From NCBI RefSeq assembly GCF_001427305.1, contig NZ_LMFZ01000001.1, forward strand, positions 311,261 to 375,260: DNA of 64,000 nucleotides, read 5' to 3'. A program made the position numbers and the translations under genes. The stretch's first letter is position 1. Each line of letters begins with the position of its first letter. Shown piece after piece: positions 8,464 to 17,090 of this stretch. Origin of the DNA: Duganella sp. Root1480D1. GTDB taxonomy: Bacteria; Pseudomonadota; Gammaproteobacteria; Burkholderiales; Burkholderiaceae_D. The notes below the pieces were generated by a model that was not told the origin of the DNA, made no database searches, and saw nothing but the letters and a program-made list of their open reading frames with translations.

Positions 8464-8840
8464 CCCTGCAGGCGCGGCGCCACCAGCGATGTGAATTCGC
8501 CTTTTTCGATCAGGCGTTCCAGGTCGTTATAACCGCCGATCAGGACGCCGTCGATGAAAATCATCGGGAAGGTTGGCCAGCCGGTCCACATCTTCAGCGC
8601 GGTGCGGCGGCGCCATTGGCTGAAGTAGCTGCCGTATTCGAGGTAGGCGTACTTGGTGCCCTGTGCGTCCAGCAGGCGGCAGGATTTTTTCGGGAACGGG
8701 TTCTGGCGCATGCCGACGACGACTACGCGGTTGGCCGCAACGGCCGCCTGCACTTCCGCCACGATGTCGGCATGGTTTTTCGCCACGCGTTCGCGGATGG
8801 CCGGGTGCAGGTGGGCGTCGTCGAGGATGGTACGGGTCAT
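8460..8840 (-). CDS. Glutaredoxin-fold protein lacking the CxxC/CxxS active site
   Basis: This 126-aa protein has a glutaredoxin fold: a strand VVVVGMRQNPFP, then YAYLEYGSYFSQWRRRTALK, the cis-Pro motif WPTFPMIF, and the C-terminal GG signature with FIDGVLIGGYNDLERL. The dithiol or monothiol site (CPYC or CGFS) is replaced by Asn47-Pro-Phe-Pro50; the nearest Cys is Cys54. Normal Grx redox chemistry is therefore unlikely, and a glutathione or Fe-S scaffold role is possible. The start is ATG 8840, overlapping the DUF1810 stop by 4 bp; the frame remains open upstream but that region belongs to DUF1810. Homologues with the same substitution occur in Proteobacteria, to my recollection. Confidence 0.8.
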   Translation of the reverse strand: MTRTILDDAHLHPAIRERVAKNHADIVAEVQAAVAANRVVVVGMRQNPFPKKSCRLLDAQGTKYAYLEYGSYFSQWRRRTALKMWTGWPTFPMIFIDGVLIGGYNDLERLIEKGEFTSLVAPRLQG

Positions 8841-9262
8841 TGTTTTTCCTTGTGCAGTAAGTCCAACGTGGCCTGGTCGGGCACGCCGCCAAAATATTTG
8901 TCGAGGCAAGCGCGGAACAGCGCTTCATCCGGCGCAACTTGCGCGAACAGCGTCATCGACGAATGGAATTTCATATTGTCCGGCGACCCGAAGATACCAT
9001 GGACTGTGGCTCCCTGGACAGCCAGCACCAGCGCGCAGCATGCGCGCAGCCTGGCGCCAAGCACGGGATGCGCCAGGTAGGCGCGCGCTTCGTCCAGCCC
9101 GCTGATCGCATAGTGCTGCGCCATCGCGCTGGAACCAAGGCCAGCCAATTGCGGGAAGATGAACCACATCCAATGGCTACCCTTGCGTCCAGCCGACAGT
9201 TCCTTAACCACCTGTTGGTAGACACTTTCCTGTGCAGCGACAAAGCGATCCAGCTGGTACAT
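8837..9262 (-). CDS. DUF1810 family protein
   Basis: This 141-aa protein has the DUF1810 signature: LDRFVAAQESVYQQVVKEL, then GSHWMWFIFPQLAGLG, YAISGLDEARAYLAHPVLGARL and IFGSPDNMKFHSSMTLF. The family is a small helical fold with no known activity, sometimes linked to NADAR-type proteins. I chose ATG 9262, which has GAGG 6 nt upstream; an upstream TTG at 9289 would add nine residues without a ribosome site. It is the promoter-proximal gene of an operon DUF1810-Grx-like-PPC joined by two ATGA overlaps, and is divergent from the KGG stress gene. Confidence 0.85.
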   Translation of the reverse strand: MYQLDRFVAAQESVYQQVVKELSAGRKGSHWMWFIFPQLAGLGSSAMAQHYAISGLDEARAYLAHPVLGARLRACCALVLAVQGATVHGIFGSPDNMKFHSSMTLFAQVAPDEALFRACLDKYFGGVPDQATLDLLHKEKQ

Positions 9263-9388
9263 GGCCTGCCTCAAAGTGTTACTTTTCAATGAGCCATTGT
9301 CCTACAAAGTCTGGTAGCGTGTTCTGATTAATTGCTGCCCCAGCCACGCCTACCATGACGACTCCTTGAACCGAAATGGGAGATGATC

Positions 9389-9733
9389 ATGGCATCGAGT
9401 AATCAAGACAATCGCGGCGGTAATAAACAGTCGGGCGACACCAGCAACCGTGGCTTCGCATCGATGGACCCGGAAAAACAGCGCGAGATCGCCAGCGAAG
9501 GCGGCAAGGCAGCCCACGCATCCGGCAATGCACACGAGTTCACCTCGGAAGAAGCACGCAAGGCCGGCAGCATGAGCCACAAGAATGACGGCAACCGCCA
9601 GTCCGGTTCCGACTCCGGTGGCGGCAGCCGCCAAAGCGGCAGCGGCGGTAGCGGTGGCGGCACCCGCGGCGGCACGCCCGAACAGCACGCCGAAGCCGGC
9701 CGCCAAAGCCACAAAAACGATGACAAGCGCTAA
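9389..9733 (+). CDS. KGG-motif general stress protein
   Basis: This 114-aa, very hydrophilic protein is rich in Gly, Ser, Asn and Lys. It has two stress-induced KGG/con-10 repeats: GFASMDPEKQREIASEGGKA with AHEFTSEEARKAGSMSHKND, and a C-terminal GTPEQHAEAGRQSHKNDDKR. A low-complexity Gly/Ser linker joins them. Such proteins are induced in stationary phase or by osmotic and desiccation stress and are probably disordered. The start is ATG 9389 (GGGA 7 nt upstream); ATG 9383 is too close to that site. The stop overlaps the convergent EamA gene by 4 bp. The upstream region has CTACCAT (about 9351), a possible sigma-S-like -10, which is inference. Confidence 0.85.
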   Translation: MASSNQDNRGGNKQSGDTSNRGFASMDPEKQREIASEGGKAAHASGNAHEFTSEEARKAGSMSHKNDGNRQSGSDSGGGSRQSGSGGSGGGTRGGTPEQHAEAGRQSHKNDDKR

Positions 9734-10641
9734 GCGCGCCTAGTCACGAACGGAACCGTCCAGCGCGACGGTTCAACAAGCCCGGTGGTCAGCGCGCAAC
9801 CCGCGAGGATCACCAGGCAGCTCAATCCCATCTGCAGCGAGAAGGTCTCCCCCAGGAACAGGCAGCCCCACAGTACGCCGAAGGCCGGGATCAGGAACAG
9901 CGCACTCATCGCCTTGCTCGCACCCAGCCGCGCAATCAGACCGAAGAACAGCACATACGCAAAGGTCGTGCACAGCGCAGCCAGCGCCAGCACCGCGCCC
10001 CATGCCTTGGCCGACGGCGGCTGCTGCGGCCACCACGCCATTGCAGGGCCAATCAGCAGCACGGCTGCCACCATCTGGCTACCGGTCGCCACGGCCAGGG
10101 GCGGCGCTTCGGCAAGGAAGCGCTTGCTGAAGTTGCCCGAAATTCCATACAGCAGGGTCGCCGCCAGGCAAGCCAGCGAAGCCAGCACCGTGCGCAGCAT
10201 GTCTTGCTGGGGCAGGAAATGCAGCTTGCCCGCTACCAGCAGCACTACGCCGCCAAACCCCAGCGACAGTCCGGCCATGCGTGTGAGCGTCAGGCGCTCG
10301 CCGAGCCAGATGGCGCCGATCAGGGCCGCAAACAGGGGAGTGGTCGCGCTCAGGATGGACGACAGGCCGGCCGGAATGGTCAGCGCCGCGAAATTAAACA
10401 GCAGGAAAGGCAGCGCCGCATTCGTTACCCCGACAAAGCCGATGCCGCGCCAATGCTGGCGCAGCGATCCCAGCTGGCCGCGCCACAACAGCAGCGGCAA
10501 CAGCAGCAGCGCCGCAGCGACTGCCCGCACGCCGCCCATCGCCGCCGCGCCAAACTCCGGCGCGCCGACCCGGATGAACAGGTAAGACGCGCCCCAGATC
10601 GCTGCCACCGACAGCATGCTCCCTGCATCGGCCCGCCTCAT
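9730..10641 (-). CDS. EamA/DMT-family exporter
   Basis: This 303-aa integral membrane protein has ten predicted helices in two EamA repeats. It opens with LSVAAIWGASYLFIRVGAPEFG, and the second repeat contains YVLFFGLIARLGASKAMSALFLIPAFGVLWG, typical of RhaT/YdcZ-type metabolite exporters. The start is ATG 10641, overlapping the stop of the GST-like gene by 4 bp; an open frame continues upstream but is the GST gene in another frame. It may export a glutathione conjugate or metabolite linked to the upstream gene, which is inference from coupling only. Confidence 0.85.
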   Translation of the reverse strand: MRRADAGSMLSVAAIWGASYLFIRVGAPEFGAAAMGGVRAVAAALLLLPLLLWRGQLGSLRQHWRGIGFVGVTNAALPFLLFNFAALTIPAGLSSILSATTPLFAALIGAIWLGERLTLTRMAGLSLGFGGVVLLVAGKLHFLPQQDMLRTVLASLACLAATLLYGISGNFSKRFLAEAPPLAVATGSQMVAAVLLIGPAMAWWPQQPPSAKAWGAVLALAALCTTFAYVLFFGLIARLGASKAMSALFLIPAFGVLWGCLFLGETFSLQMGLSCLVILAGCALTTGLVEPSRWTVPFVTRRA

Positions 10642-11177
10642 GGCAACACCTCGGCCAGCGCTTCGTTCTCGGCTGGTGCCGCTGCGCGATCGAGGGCGCC
10701 ATAAGTCCGCTGCGTGGCCGCCTTCTGGCTGATGGCATGGAACCAGCGCGCCAGGTTGGGATAGGCGGCCAGCGCCGCGCCACGCGCGCTCACCCAGGGG
10801 AAGCAGGCGATATCGGCTACCGAGTATTGCTCGCCGCACAGGTAGGCTTGTTCGGCAAGCTGCTTGTCGAGCACATCGTAGAGCTCGGCAGTTTCATTGC
10901 CGCGGCACTCGAACGCCTTCTGCCAGAACAGCCACTGCCGCGCCCCGGTCCGTGCGCGCATGCCGGCCGGCAGGCCGAAGCCCGCCTTTTCGGCCAGGTA
11001 GAGCAGCATGGCGCCGGACTCCTGCAGCGGCAGCGGTTCGCCGGCATCCGTCGGCCAATGGTCCACCATCGCCAGCGATTTGGCATGGGGAATGCGCCGG
11101 TACGGCAATCCGGTCTCTTCCAGGAACATCAGCAATTGCTGCCCTTGGGGTGTTGCGACGTAGTAGAAGTCCAGCAT
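10638..11177 (-). CDS. Glutathione S-transferase-like protein, shortened
   Basis: This 179-aa protein has the start and end of a YfcG/Ure2-like GST: MLDFYYVATPQGQQ, LFLEETGLPYR-like FLEETGLPYR, ESGAMLLYLAEKAG, and YSVADIACFPWV with ASYPxLxRW-like AAYPNLARWFHAI. Compared from memory with E. coli YfcG (215 aa), two internal blocks are absent. One runs from after PYRRIP to the strand before VDH (about 20 residues, normally including the SPNNKIP loop that binds glutathione). The other is in the C-terminal domain between FWQ and ELYDVL (about 25 residues). I chose ATG 11177 (AAGGG 6 nt upstream). Coupled to the EamA gene by ATGA. Possibly inactive as a transferase. Confidence 0.75.
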   Translation of the reverse strand: MLDFYYVATPQGQQLLMFLEETGLPYRRIPHAKSLAMVDHWPTDAGEPLPLQESGAMLLYLAEKAGFGLPAGMRARTGARQWLFWQKAFECRGNETAELYDVLDKQLAEQAYLCGEQYSVADIACFPWVSARGAALAAYPNLARWFHAISQKAATQRTYGALDRAAAPAENEALAEVLP

Positions 11178-11253
11178 GGCCATCCCTTTCGATGTTGTCA
11201 GGGATAGTGTGCGCCGCAACCTGGCTCCAACAAAGATCCAGGAATGATGGATT

Positions 11254-13413
11254 TTATAGAGCCAGCGTCGCTTGCCGCCCAGTCACCGCCAGGCGCTTGC
11301 CCTCGCGCAGCATGCGTTCGAAGTCGGCCGCGCCGACCGGCTGGCTGAACAGGTAGCCCTGGAGCTGGTCGCAGCCCAGGTCGCGCAGGAAGCTCATCTG
11401 TTCGATGGTTTCCACGCCCTCGGCCACGATTTCCTGCCGCAACTGCTTGGCCATGGTGACAATGGCGCGCGCTATGGCGCAGTCGTTTTCCTCGAACGGC
11501 AGGCCGACCACGAAGGCGCGGTCGATTTTCAGCGTGCTGATCGGGAATTTTTTCAGGTAGGCCAGGCTGGAATAGCCGGTGCCGAAATCGTCCAGCGCCA
11601 GCGACAGGCCCAACGCCACCAGCCCGTTCATGATGGCGATCACATTGTCCGTTCCGCGCACCAGCAGGCTCTCCGTGATCTCCAGCATCAGTTGCTCGGG
11701 ATGGACCTGGTGCCGCGCCAGTACGCCAGCCACATGTTGCGGCAGCTTTTCGTCGAACTGGCGCGCGGACAGGTTGACGGCAATTGGCGGCATCATCAGG
11801 TTGGCGTCGCGCCAGGCCGCAATCTGGCGGCAAGCCTCATCCAGCACCCAATTGCCCAACTCAAGGATCAGGCCCGTCTCCTCCGCGACCGGGATGAACA
11901 CGCCCGGCGCCACCAGTCCGCGCACCGGATGGCGCCAGCGCAGCAGCGCCTCCGCGCCGACGATGCGCCCGCTGCGCAGGCTGACCTTGGGCTGGTAGTA
12001 CAGCAGCAGTTCATCGTTGGCCAGCGCCTGCCGCAATTCATTCTCGATGCGCAAATGCTCCTTGGCGCGCTGGTTCATTTCTTCGCTGTAGAACAGCATG
12101 GCAGGCGCCTGGCCGGGCATCACGCGCGACATCGCCGCCTCGGCACCGCGTACCAGTTCCGATGCATCCGGCGCATCTTCCGGATAGACGGCGACCCCGA
12201 TGTGTGCGCCAAGCTGCAAGCTGTGGCTGCCAACGTTCAGCGGCGCATCGAGTGCAGCAATCAGCTTTTGCGCCACGATCGCGGCATGCTCGCGCTTCTC
12301 GATTTGCGGCAGCGCTGCAGCAAACTTGGCGCCATCCAGGCGCGCCAGGATATCCTCATCGCGCAGCGCCATGCGGAAGATGCGGCCCACTTCGACCAGC
12401 ACGGAATTGCTTACCTCATGCCCCAGCGTGTCGCTGATCGCGCCCAGGCGATTCACTTCGACCACCAGCAGCGCACCATGCTCCTGCTTGCGGCGCGCTT
12501 CCATCATGGCCTGGCCGAGCAACTGCAGCAGCAGGCCAAGGTTTGGCAAGCCGGTCAGGGTGTCGTAATTGGCCAGGCGCTGCATGCGCTCTTCGGCATC
12601 CTTATGCACGCTAATGTCCGAGAACAGCGAAAAGGTGTGGGTGACCGCGCCATCTTCGCCGCGCACGGCACTGACGGTAACGGCTTGCGGGAACAGTTCA
12701 CCGTTCTTGCGCCGGCCCAGGATCTCGCCGCGCCACGGAGCCGAGCCATGCATGGCCGCCTTGACGCGCGTCGGAAAGTCGGCCCCAGGCTCGCCGGAGC
12801 GCAACAAATCCGGTGTCTTGCCCAAGGCTTCCAGCGCGGTGTAGCCGGTGATGCGGGTGAAGGCGCCGTTGACCGACACGATGCGCTGCTGTGCATCGGT
12901 GATCAGCACGCCCTGGTCGCCCTCTTCGATAATGCGTGCGTGCAGCCAGGTTCTCTCCTGCTGCGTCAAACCCTCCTGCACCGGCGTGACCAGCACGCGC
13001 ATGCCGGTGGGATGGCCGACCAGGTCGCGCAGCAGCGTAATATTCAACCGTACCCGGATTACCTCGCCGGACTTTTTGCGGCGCCGCACATCGACCACCG
13101 CATGGTCGGCATCCACCACTATCTCATCGACGTCGGCGTCTTCATCATTGTCCGCATACAGGAGCAGCACATGCTGGCCCAGCGCCTCGCTGGCGCGATA
13201 GCCGAATAACTGCTCCGCGCCTTCGTTCCAGCCAGTCAGGTAGCCTGCGTAGTCGAGCATCAGTTCCGCGCCAGGCGGCGCCGGCGTGGCAGCCGGCTGC
13301 ATGCCCCGCAGCGCAGCCTCCAGTTCCGCCAGCGTGGCAACCTGCGCTTCGCCCTGCTGGCCGCGGGCCAACTGGCTCAGTGCCAGGCAACGCACGATCC
13401 TGTCCTTATCCAT
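11254..13413 (-). CDS. PAS-PAS-GGDEF(degenerate)-EAL protein, predicted c-di-GMP phosphodiesterase
   Basis: This 719-aa cytoplasmic signalling protein has PAS at about 50-145, a second PAS at about 160-270 (VLITDAQQRIVSVNGAFTRITGY), GGDEF at about 280-440 and EAL at about 460-710. The diguanylate cyclase signature is lost: RLDGAKF at 358-364 replaces R-x-GGDEF. The EAL half looks active: EALLRWRHP (488-496), NLSARQF, ITESLL, DDFGTGYSSL, LKIDRAFV and EGVET all carry the metal and c-di-GMP residues. No membrane segment is seen. The start overlaps the HDOD gene stop by 8 bp. The degenerate GGDEF may bind GTP to regulate the EAL domain, as in several studied dual proteins. Confidence 0.9.
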   Translation of the reverse strand: MDKDRIVRCLALSQLARGQQGEAQVATLAELEAALRGMQPAATPAPPGAELMLDYAGYLTGWNEGAEQLFGYRASEALGQHVLLLYADNDEDADVDEIVVDADHAVVDVRRRKKSGEVIRVRLNITLLRDLVGHPTGMRVLVTPVQEGLTQQERTWLHARIIEEGDQGVLITDAQQRIVSVNGAFTRITGYTALEALGKTPDLLRSGEPGADFPTRVKAAMHGSAPWRGEILGRRKNGELFPQAVTVSAVRGEDGAVTHTFSLFSDISVHKDAEERMQRLANYDTLTGLPNLGLLLQLLGQAMMEARRKQEHGALLVVEVNRLGAISDTLGHEVSNSVLVEVGRIFRMALRDEDILARLDGAKFAAALPQIEKREHAAIVAQKLIAALDAPLNVGSHSLQLGAHIGVAVYPEDAPDASELVRGAEAAMSRVMPGQAPAMLFYSEEMNQRAKEHLRIENELRQALANDELLLYYQPKVSLRSGRIVGAEALLRWRHPVRGLVAPGVFIPVAEETGLILELGNWVLDEACRQIAAWRDANLMMPPIAVNLSARQFDEKLPQHVAGVLARHQVHPEQLMLEITESLLVRGTDNVIAIMNGLVALGLSLALDDFGTGYSSLAYLKKFPISTLKIDRAFVVGLPFEENDCAIARAIVTMAKQLRQEIVAEGVETIEQMSFLRDLGCDQLQGYLFSQPVGAADFERMLREGKRLAVTGRQATLAL

Positions 13414-14437
13414 GCTGGCCTGCTTCGCTGGTAACGTTCAACATCCACAGGTTGGCCTCCACCACCAGCCGGTTGAAATCGAGCGCGGGCAATTGCAACG
13501 CCTCCAGTTGCCTGGCCACGGCAAGCATGTCGCCATGCTCCGCCGCTTCCACCATTGCCAGCAGTTCGCCCAGCTCGCCCGATTTGGACAGCAAGGCTTG
13601 CACTGTCGCGTCGCCCAGTTTCAAGGGCGCCAGCAGCTCGTCCAGCGGCATGCCGAACAACACGCCCAACAGCGAGAACATGCCCGCCATGAACGCTTGT
13701 TCCTGCACCTGCTTGCCCTGCCCCGTTTCGTGCGCCAGCAATTCCATGGCGCGTGCACGCACGGCGACACGTGCCAGCAGCATTGGCGAACGCACGTCCT
13801 CACTGCTGGCGGCGAACAGCACCAGGTTCAGCCAGCGCCGCAATTGCTGGCGCCCCAGGATCAGGATCGCCTGGCTGAAACTTGTTATCTTGCGGCCCAC
13901 CCCCACGGCGAGCGAATTCACCAGCTTGAGCAAGTGGTAGGACAGGGTCGGGTCGCGCCGCAGCACTTCTTCGATTTCATGGGTGTCGGCATCGTTGGCG
14001 GCCAACTGCACCAGCAGCAGCGCGGTGGCGCGCGACGCTGCTTGCGCGCCGTTCGGGCTGGGTGGCGCCTGCAGCGGCCAATCGCCTTCTATCCAGCCGG
14101 CCTTTGCCTGCCGCAGCGGCTCGAACGGGCGATCGTTGCGCTGCAGCACGGCGGCGGGCATGGCATGCAATCCAAGTTCGCTTAGCGCGGCCGCGACCTG
14201 CGCGGGAAGCGACTGCCCGTAAAAACTGGGCACCCTGCCGGCCAGTTCGCGCAACTCCACGGGCAGTGCAAGCCCGCCGCTGCCGCAGAACAGCAGGCCG
14301 CCCGGCTTGCCCTGGCGGTCCGCCAGAAGCTTCAGGAACAGCGGAGTTGCAAGGTTGGACATGTGCGCCAAGTCGAAGGGGACCAAATCCAATGGTCCCT
14401 GAATTAGTTGGCTGGCGTCAACATCAAAACCCTGCAA
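13406..14437 (-). CDS. HDOD-domain signalling protein
   Basis: This protein of up to 343 aa has an HDOD domain at about residues 125-330: LLLVQLAANDADTHEIEEVLRRDP, then LSYHLLKLVNSLAVG and FSQAILILGRQQLRRWLNL, the pattern of HD-related but catalytically dead output domains. The N-terminal about 110 residues look like a vestigial EAL-type half, as in YuxH-like proteins (GLLFCGSGGLALPVELRELAG). The start is uncertain: TTG 14437 directly follows an in-frame TGA, and ATG 14362 is the alternative; neither has a strong ribosome site. The gene overlaps the EAL gene by 8 bp, so the two likely act in one c-di-GMP pathway. Confidence 0.8.
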   Translation of the reverse strand: MQGFDVDASQLIQGPLDLVPFDLAHMSNLATPLFLKLLADRQGKPGGLLFCGSGGLALPVELRELAGRVPSFYGQSLPAQVAAALSELGLHAMPAAVLQRNDRPFEPLRQAKAGWIEGDWPLQAPPSPNGAQAASRATALLLVQLAANDADTHEIEEVLRRDPTLSYHLLKLVNSLAVGVGRKITSFSQAILILGRQQLRRWLNLVLFAASSEDVRSPMLLARVAVRARAMELLAHETGQGKQVQEQAFMAGMFSLLGVLFGMPLDELLAPLKLGDATVQALLSKSGELGELLAMVEAAEHGDMLAVARQLEALQLPALDFNRLVVEANLWMLNVTSEAGQHG

Positions 14438-14446
14438 TCAACACGC

Positions 14447-15379
14447 TTATTGAGCCAACGCAACTCTAGGCAGGTGGAAACATAGACGATCGAACAAGCC
14501 AGGTTCCGCCATGCGTTGCTGCCACCAGCGCAAGGCGGCGCCCGATTCGCCGCTGCGCCAGGCCAGGTAAAAAGTTTCGTCCGGTTTCGGCTCTTCCACT
14601 TCCTTTTCCACCAGCAGGCCGGCGGCAATCGCCTCGCGCGCGCAGCGCTCCGGCAGGAAGCCGAAGCCCAGTCCCGCCAACTGGTAATCGAACTTGGCTT
14701 GCATGGTCGGCACGGTCAGCGTGTCCTGGCCCAGCACCAGGCCGACGGTGCGTGGCGCCAGCAGGCGCGCCGAATCGGCCGTGGCGATCGCGCGGTGGTG
14801 CTGCAGGTCGTTGCGGCCCAGGCGGCCCTGCGCATGGGCCAGTGGATGCTGCGGCGCGACTGCGAACACCCATTTCAATTGTCCGATCGGCTGCGACACA
14901 TAGCCGCCACCGGCTGGGCCGTCGCCAGGCGCACCGACCACGATATCCACGCGCCGGTCCAGCAAGGCTTCCCAACTGCCGCCCAGCGCTTCCTGCACCA
15001 GGCGCAGCCGGGTTTGCTGAGCTACTTCGTAAAAGGCGCGGAAGTCCGGCACCAGCACGGCAGCGCCGAACATGGAGTCGAGGCCGATCGCCAGTTCGGT
15101 CTCCCATCCCGACGCGACGCGCCGCACGCGCTGCTCCAGGTCGCCCGCCGCTTTCAGCAGGTAGCGCCCTTCCTTCAGCAGTTCATGCCCGGCCGGGGTC
15201 AGTTCGACGCGCGGGCCGAAGCGCTCGAACACCTGCACCCCGAGCTCCTCTTCCAGCTTGCCCACGGTGTAGGAAATGGTCGAGGGCACGCGGTACAGCT
15301 CGCGCGCGGCAGCAGCAAAGGAACCGCCACGGTCGATGGCGTCCACGATTTGCAGGGCTTCAAGGCTTAATCTGAGCAT
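14447..15379 (-). CDS. LysR-family transcriptional regulator
   Basis: This 310-aa LTTR has an N-terminal winged helix (about residues 3-60: LEALQIVDAIDRGGSFAAAA, RELYRVPSTISYTVGKLEEE, RFGPRVELTPAG) and a periplasmic-binding-like effector domain (about 90-300). The start is ATG 15379 (MLRLSLEALQ); an upstream TTG at 15406 would add nine residues inside the operator region. It is divergent from the pirin gene, a pairing seen widely in Proteobacteria where the regulator controls the neighbouring pirin/quercetinase gene. The effector is unknown. Confidence 0.9.
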   Translation of the reverse strand: MLRLSLEALQIVDAIDRGGSFAAAARELYRVPSTISYTVGKLEEELGVQVFERFGPRVELTPAGHELLKEGRYLLKAAGDLEQRVRRVASGWETELAIGLDSMFGAAVLVPDFRAFYEVAQQTRLRLVQEALGGSWEALLDRRVDIVVGAPGDGPAGGGYVSQPIGQLKWVFAVAPQHPLAHAQGRLGRNDLQHHRAIATADSARLLAPRTVGLVLGQDTLTVPTMQAKFDYQLAGLGFGFLPERCAREAIAAGLLVEKEVEEPKPDETFYLAWRSGESGAALRWWQQRMAEPGLFDRLCFHLPRVALAQ

Positions 15380-15484
15380 TCGATTTTTTCGATCATAGAG
15401 AGGCAAATTATTCGCTTTTTAACACGATAAACCGCGCCTATACTGTGAAACATCTGATCGAAATTATCGCACAAGGAGCTAATT
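15380..15484. promoter_or_regulatory. Divergent lysR-pirin control region with inverted TGATCGAAA(A/T)(A/T)ATCG boxes
   Basis: Two near-identical 15-bp boxes face each other: TGATCGAAAAAATCG on the minus strand (15396-15382) beside the lysR start, and TGATCGAAATTATCG on the plus strand (15455-15469) just before the pirin ribosome site AAGGAG (15473-15478). Inverted copies near both starts are what a LysR regulator that autorepresses and controls the divergent gene would use. Assignment to this LysR is inference. Confidence 0.45.
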
Positions 15485-16181
<697 letters not shown>

Positions 16182-16183
<2 letters not shown>

Positions 16184-16359
16184 ACCGGTAAACCGGGGTC
16201 TGACCCGCAGGGTCAGACCCCGTCTGCTCAGCGGCCAACAGTTCTGGTTCCAAGCTTTTGACTTATTCAAAAGATCAAGGGCTTCGAACCTGGAACCGCT
16301 GGTTTTGAGACCGTTGGGGGGGCCGACCCTGTGGGTCAGACCCCGATTTACCGGGTTTT
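16182..16359. repeat. Dispersed intergenic element, copy A
   Basis: An element of about 178 bp fills most of the gap between the pirin gene and ribA. Its ends are imperfect inverted repeats: AAACCGGTAAACCGGGGTC at the left and GACCCCGATTTACCGGGTTT at the right. The left end contains a perfect 12-bp hairpin (GGGGTCTGACCC-GCA-GGGTCAGACCCC, 16195-16221). A central hairpin CTTTTGA-CTTAT-TCAAAAG lies at 16255-16273, followed by GGCTTCGAACCTGG and GAGACCGTTGGGG. The element begins inside the TAA stop codon of the pirin gene. Related copies are at 25043-25203 and 43817-43959. It has no coding capacity. It may act as a terminator or be a mobilised REP/MITE-like unit. Confidence 0.8.
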
Positions 16360-16404
16360 TGTTATGATTGCAGGGTTCCACAATACAAAGATTGAAAGAG
16401 CATC

Positions 16405-17058
16405 ATGCAGCCCGTAGCAGAACAACCGGTAAAAGAAGACCTGGACTACGTCACCTCGTGCGCCCTGCCGACGCCGTGGGCCCAGTTCACGCTGCATGCC
16501 TTCGTCGAACACGCCACCGGCAAGGAGCACCTGGCCATGGTGCTGGGCGATATCGGCAATGGCGAGCCAGTGCTGGCGCGCGTGCACTCCGAATGCCTGA
16601 CCGGCGACGTGCTGTTCTCGCAGCGCTGCGACTGCGGCGCCCAGCTTGAAGGCGCGCTGAAACGCATCGCCGAAGAAGGCCGCGGCGTGCTGCTTTACCT
16701 GCGCCAGGAAGGCCGCGGCATTGGCCTGATCAACAAGATGCGCGCCTACCGCCTGCAGGAGCAAGGCGCCGATACCGTGCAGGCCAACGAACAACTGGGC
16801 TTCAAACCCGACCAGCGCAACTACGCCCTGGTGGAGCCAATGCTCAAGCAGTTCGGCGTGAAGAGCCTGAAGCTGATGACCAACAATCCGCGCAAGATCG
16901 CGGCCATGGGCGCCCTCGGCGTCGAAGTGGCCGAACGGGTGCCGCTGCTGGTCAACCGCAACGCCTTCAACCAGCACTACCTGAATACCAAGGCGCTCAA
17001 GCTGGGGCACATGATGACCCCAGTCACACCGCCGGCCGCTGAAGACGGCGAACTGTAA
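16405..17058 (+). CDS. ribA: GTP cyclohydrolase II
   Basis: This 217-aa enzyme makes the first committed step of riboflavin synthesis, GTP to 2,5-diamino-6-ribosylamino-4(3H)-pyrimidinone 5'-phosphate with release of formate and pyrophosphate. The Zn ligands are visible in [20 protein letters not shown] (three Cys). The nucleotide-binding [10 protein letters not shown] and the catalytic Arg/Tyr segment [10 protein letters not shown] follow. The C-terminal [12 protein letters not shown] is conserved. It is a stand-alone RibA rather than a RibBA fusion, and no other rib genes are nearby. GAAAGAG lies upstream of ATG 16405. Repeat copy A separates it from the pirin gene. Confidence 0.95.
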   Translation: MQPVAEQPVKEDLDYVTSCALPTPWAQFTLHAFVEHATGKEHLAMVLGDIGNGEPVLARVHSECLTGDVLFSQRCDCGAQLEGALKRIAEEGRGVLLYLRQEGRGIGLINKMRAYRLQEQGADTVQANEQLGFKPDQRNYALVEPMLKQFGVKSLKLMTNNPRKIAAMGALGVEVAERVPLLVNRNAFNQHYLNTKALKLGHMMTPVTPPAAEDGEL

Positions 17059-17090
17059 TCCCGCCCCGCTCCCCCGAGTCGAAAGATTAG

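Noticed and set aside
11272..13209. A 645-codon plus-strand open frame opposite the EAL protein gene
   Set aside because: Same cause; the peptide is Gln/His/Arg-rich and the minus strand holds a multi-domain protein with clear motifs.
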